Assembly: GCA_902783885.1 (NCBI GenBank)
Contig: CACZSQ010000049.1
Location: 1-39,921, forward strand
Origin: an uncultured Bacteroidales bacterium
GTDB taxonomy: Bacteria > Bacteroidota > Bacteroidia > Bacteroidales > Bacteroidaceae
Direction: 5' to 3'
DNA: 39,921 bases
This document shows positions 38,632-39,921 of this stretch, in pieces. Numbering within the stretch: position 1 is the stretch's first letter; each line of letters starts with the position of its first letter. Under the pieces are notes generated by a model that made no database searches, was not told the origin of the DNA, and worked only from the letters and a program-made list of their open reading frames with translations. The position numbers and the translations under genes are program-made.

Positions 38632-39888
38632 ATGTCATCATATACATCGCAAATGGCAAATCATTCCACTCTCCCCCTCGATGGGGAGCAGGGAGTGAGA
38701 ATCGGCCGCAGGCGGCCCACCCACGAAGTACGCATCGGCAATATCGGCATCGGCGGCAACAACCCTGTGCGCGTGCAATCGATGTGCACGACGAGCACGA
38801 TGGACACCGACGGCTGCGTGGCACAGATACTGGCCATTGCCAAGGCTGGCGGTGAGCTGGTGCGCCTGACGACACAGGGCGTGCGCGAGGCGGAGAACAT
38901 GAAGATTATCCACGAGCGCGTGCGAGCTGCCGGCTGCGATGTTCCCCTTGTAGCAGACGTACACTTCAACCCTGCCGTAGCTGATGTGGCAGCCAAATAC
39001 TGCGAGAAGGTGCGCATCAATCCAGGTAACTACGTGGATGTAGCCCGCAAGTTCAAGAAATTGGAATATACGGATGAGGAATATGCCGCTGAGCTGCAGA
39101 AGATTGAAGACCGATTGATACCCTTCCTGAACATCTGCCGCGAGCATGGCACAGCCGTGCGCATCGGCGTGAACCATGGAAGTCTCAGCGACCGCATCAT
39201 GTCACGCTACGGAGATACACCGGCTGGCATCGTGGAGTCATGTATGGAGTTCCTGCGCGTGTGCATGAAGGAGCAGTTCCTGAACGTGGTAGTGAGCATC
39301 AAAGCTTCAAATACGGTGGTGATGGTGGAGAGTGTTCGCCTGCTGTGCAAGGCCATGGATGCCGAGGGGATGACCTTCCCCCTGCACCTGGGCGTAACGG
39401 AAGCCGGCGAAGGTGAGGACGGTCGCCTGCGAAGTGCCGTAGGCATCGGTGCCCTGCTCATCGACGGCATCGGCGACACCATCCGTGTCAGCCTCAGCGA
39501 GCCGCCAGAGAACGAGATTCCCGTGGCCTACAGCTTGCTGCAAGCAGCACGCTTGCGTACAACGAAGACTGAGTTCATCTCCTGCCCAGGTTGCGGACGA
39601 ACACTCTATGATCTGCCCGCCACCATCCAACGCGTCAAGGCAGCCTTCGAGCAGGCGAGCAAAGGAAACAAGCAACTTGCCGAGCGACTGGCAGGGCTGA
39701 AGATAGCCATCATGGGATGCATCGTCAACGGCCCGGGTGAGATGGCTGATGCCGACTACGGCTACGTCGGCGCTGCCCGCGGCAAGGTCAGCCTCTATCG
39801 CGGAAAGGAATGTGTGGAAATGAATATAGATGAAGAATCCGCTGTTAACAAATTGTTAGAACTCATTCATGCCGACGGACGATGTTGA
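38632..39888 (+). CDS. ispG: 4-hydroxy-3-methylbut-2-enyl diphosphate synthase
   Basis: 418 residues. TIM-barrel part: VRIGNIGIGGNNPVRVQSMC, then TTQGVREAENM, VADVHFNP and VRINPGNY. Iron-sulfur part: the cysteines in FISCPGCGRTLYDL and AIMGCIVNGPGEMADADYGY. It makes HMBPP in the non-mevalonate isoprenoid pathway. Blocks such as RIGVNHGSLSDRIMSRYGD and VTEAGEGEDGR are those of the long plant/Chlamydia/Bacteroidetes type. However, the segment from RVSLSEPP to LLQAARLRTTKTEF is direct, so the usual insert domain of roughly 200 residues is absent. The N-terminus carries a palindromic repeat (38667-38699) before RRRPTHEVRIGN; ATG codon 8 is an alternative start. Confidence 0.93.
   Translation: MSSYTSQMANHSTLPLDGEQGVRIGRRRPTHEVRIGNIGIGGNNPVRVQSMCTTSTMDTDGCVAQILAIAKAGGELVRLTTQGVREAENMKIIHERVRAAGCDVPLVADVHFNPAVADVAAKYCEKVRINPGNYVDVARKFKKLEYTDEEYAAELQKIEDRLIPFLNICREHGTAVRIGVNHGSLSDRIMSRYGDTPAGIVESCMEFLRVCMKEQFLNVVVSIKASNTVVMVESVRLLCKAMDAEGMTFPLHLGVTEAGEGEDGRLRSAVGIGALLIDGIGDTIRVSLSEPPENEIPVAYSLLQAARLRTTKTEFISCPGCGRTLYDLPATIQRVKAAFEQASKGNKQLAERLAGLKIAIMGCIVNGPGEMADADYGYVGAARGKVSLYRGKECVEMNIDEESAVNKLLELIHADGRC
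38667..38699. repeat. Palindromic repeat copy i (in ispG N-terminus)
   Basis: CACTCTCCCCCTCGATGGGG then AGCAGGGAGTGAG: a diverged relative of the 36-nt element. It encodes TLPLDGEQGVR ahead of the conserved IspG start. Confidence 0.5.
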
Positions 39889-39921
39889 TAGTCAGTCCAC
39901 TCCACGATTACATCAATACAC
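39889..39921. other. Sequence after ispG to the window end
   Basis: 33 nt without a recognisable feature; too short to show a terminator or the next gene. Confidence 0.5.

Noticed and set aside
1..39921. tRNA, rRNA or insertion-sequence transposase genes
   Set aside because: No T-loop-like tRNA ends, rRNA-like blocks or transposase motifs were recognised by eye; a tRNA scan would be needed to exclude them fully.

Overview
The window looks like a chromosome segment from a Bacteroidales species, most probably Prevotella or a close relative. The evidence is: promoters of the Bacteroidetes type (TAnnTTTG at -7, TTTG at -33), an UpxY antiterminator heading a polysaccharide operon, a fimbrillin-type lipoprotein, the smalltalk / HU-HIG / DUF4248 / VirE-N gene set, and a DUF4492-cydA-cydB operon.

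Layout. (1) 1-243, minus strand: a HipB-like repressor and the first codons of the next gene (probably HipA N-terminal). (2) 461-4216, minus strand: a 1045-residue fimbrillin-like lipoprotein with a small upstream ORF, a strong terminator, and a promoter/palindrome region. (3) 4475-17640, plus strand, GC-rich: a polysaccharide operon with a structured leader, UpxY, an OmpA-like protein, a GT2, Wzy polymerase, a fused double GT4, another GT4, a PglC/WcfS-like initiating transferase, a PqqD-like protein plus a NTP_transf_5 nucleotidyltransferase, Wza and a Wzc BY-kinase with a (GY)n tail. (4) 17648-21700: a phage-flavoured accessory module (amidase, a 34-residue smalltalk protein, HU-HIG, DUF4248, VirE/primase-like), followed by an HTH gene broken by one in-frame TAA. 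(5) 22181-34730, plus strand, much more AT-rich: Wzx flippase, two ATP-grasp ligases, SDR, acyltransferase-3, ThDP enzyme, metallophosphoesterase, WecE/RffA-like aminotransferase, GT4, LicD, GT14 and a hexapeptide acetyltransferase. (6) 34753-39888: terminators, cydB-cydA-DUF4492 (minus), purE and ispG (plus).

Blocks 3 and 5 complement each other. Block 3 has initiation, polymerisation and export but no flippase. Block 5 has the flippase and the sugar-modifying genes but no polymerase. Together they could encode one Wzx/Wzy capsule or exopolysaccharide whose variable, foreign-composition part is block 5.

The most unusual sequence-level feature is a dispersed 36-nt palindromic repeat. It is inserted in frame in several proteins, preferentially at domain linkers and protein ends, and three copies are identical outside a 4-nt loop. 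A second dispersed family, a 7-nt tandem repeat (AGTTRAN)n, sits in gene junctions and also inside cydA and cydB. Other points of interest are the multi-helix UpxY leader, the PqqD/nucleotidyltransferase pair without an obvious peptide substrate, and the ATP-grasp/ThDP/WecE set, which suggests an unusual N-acylated or branched amino sugar.
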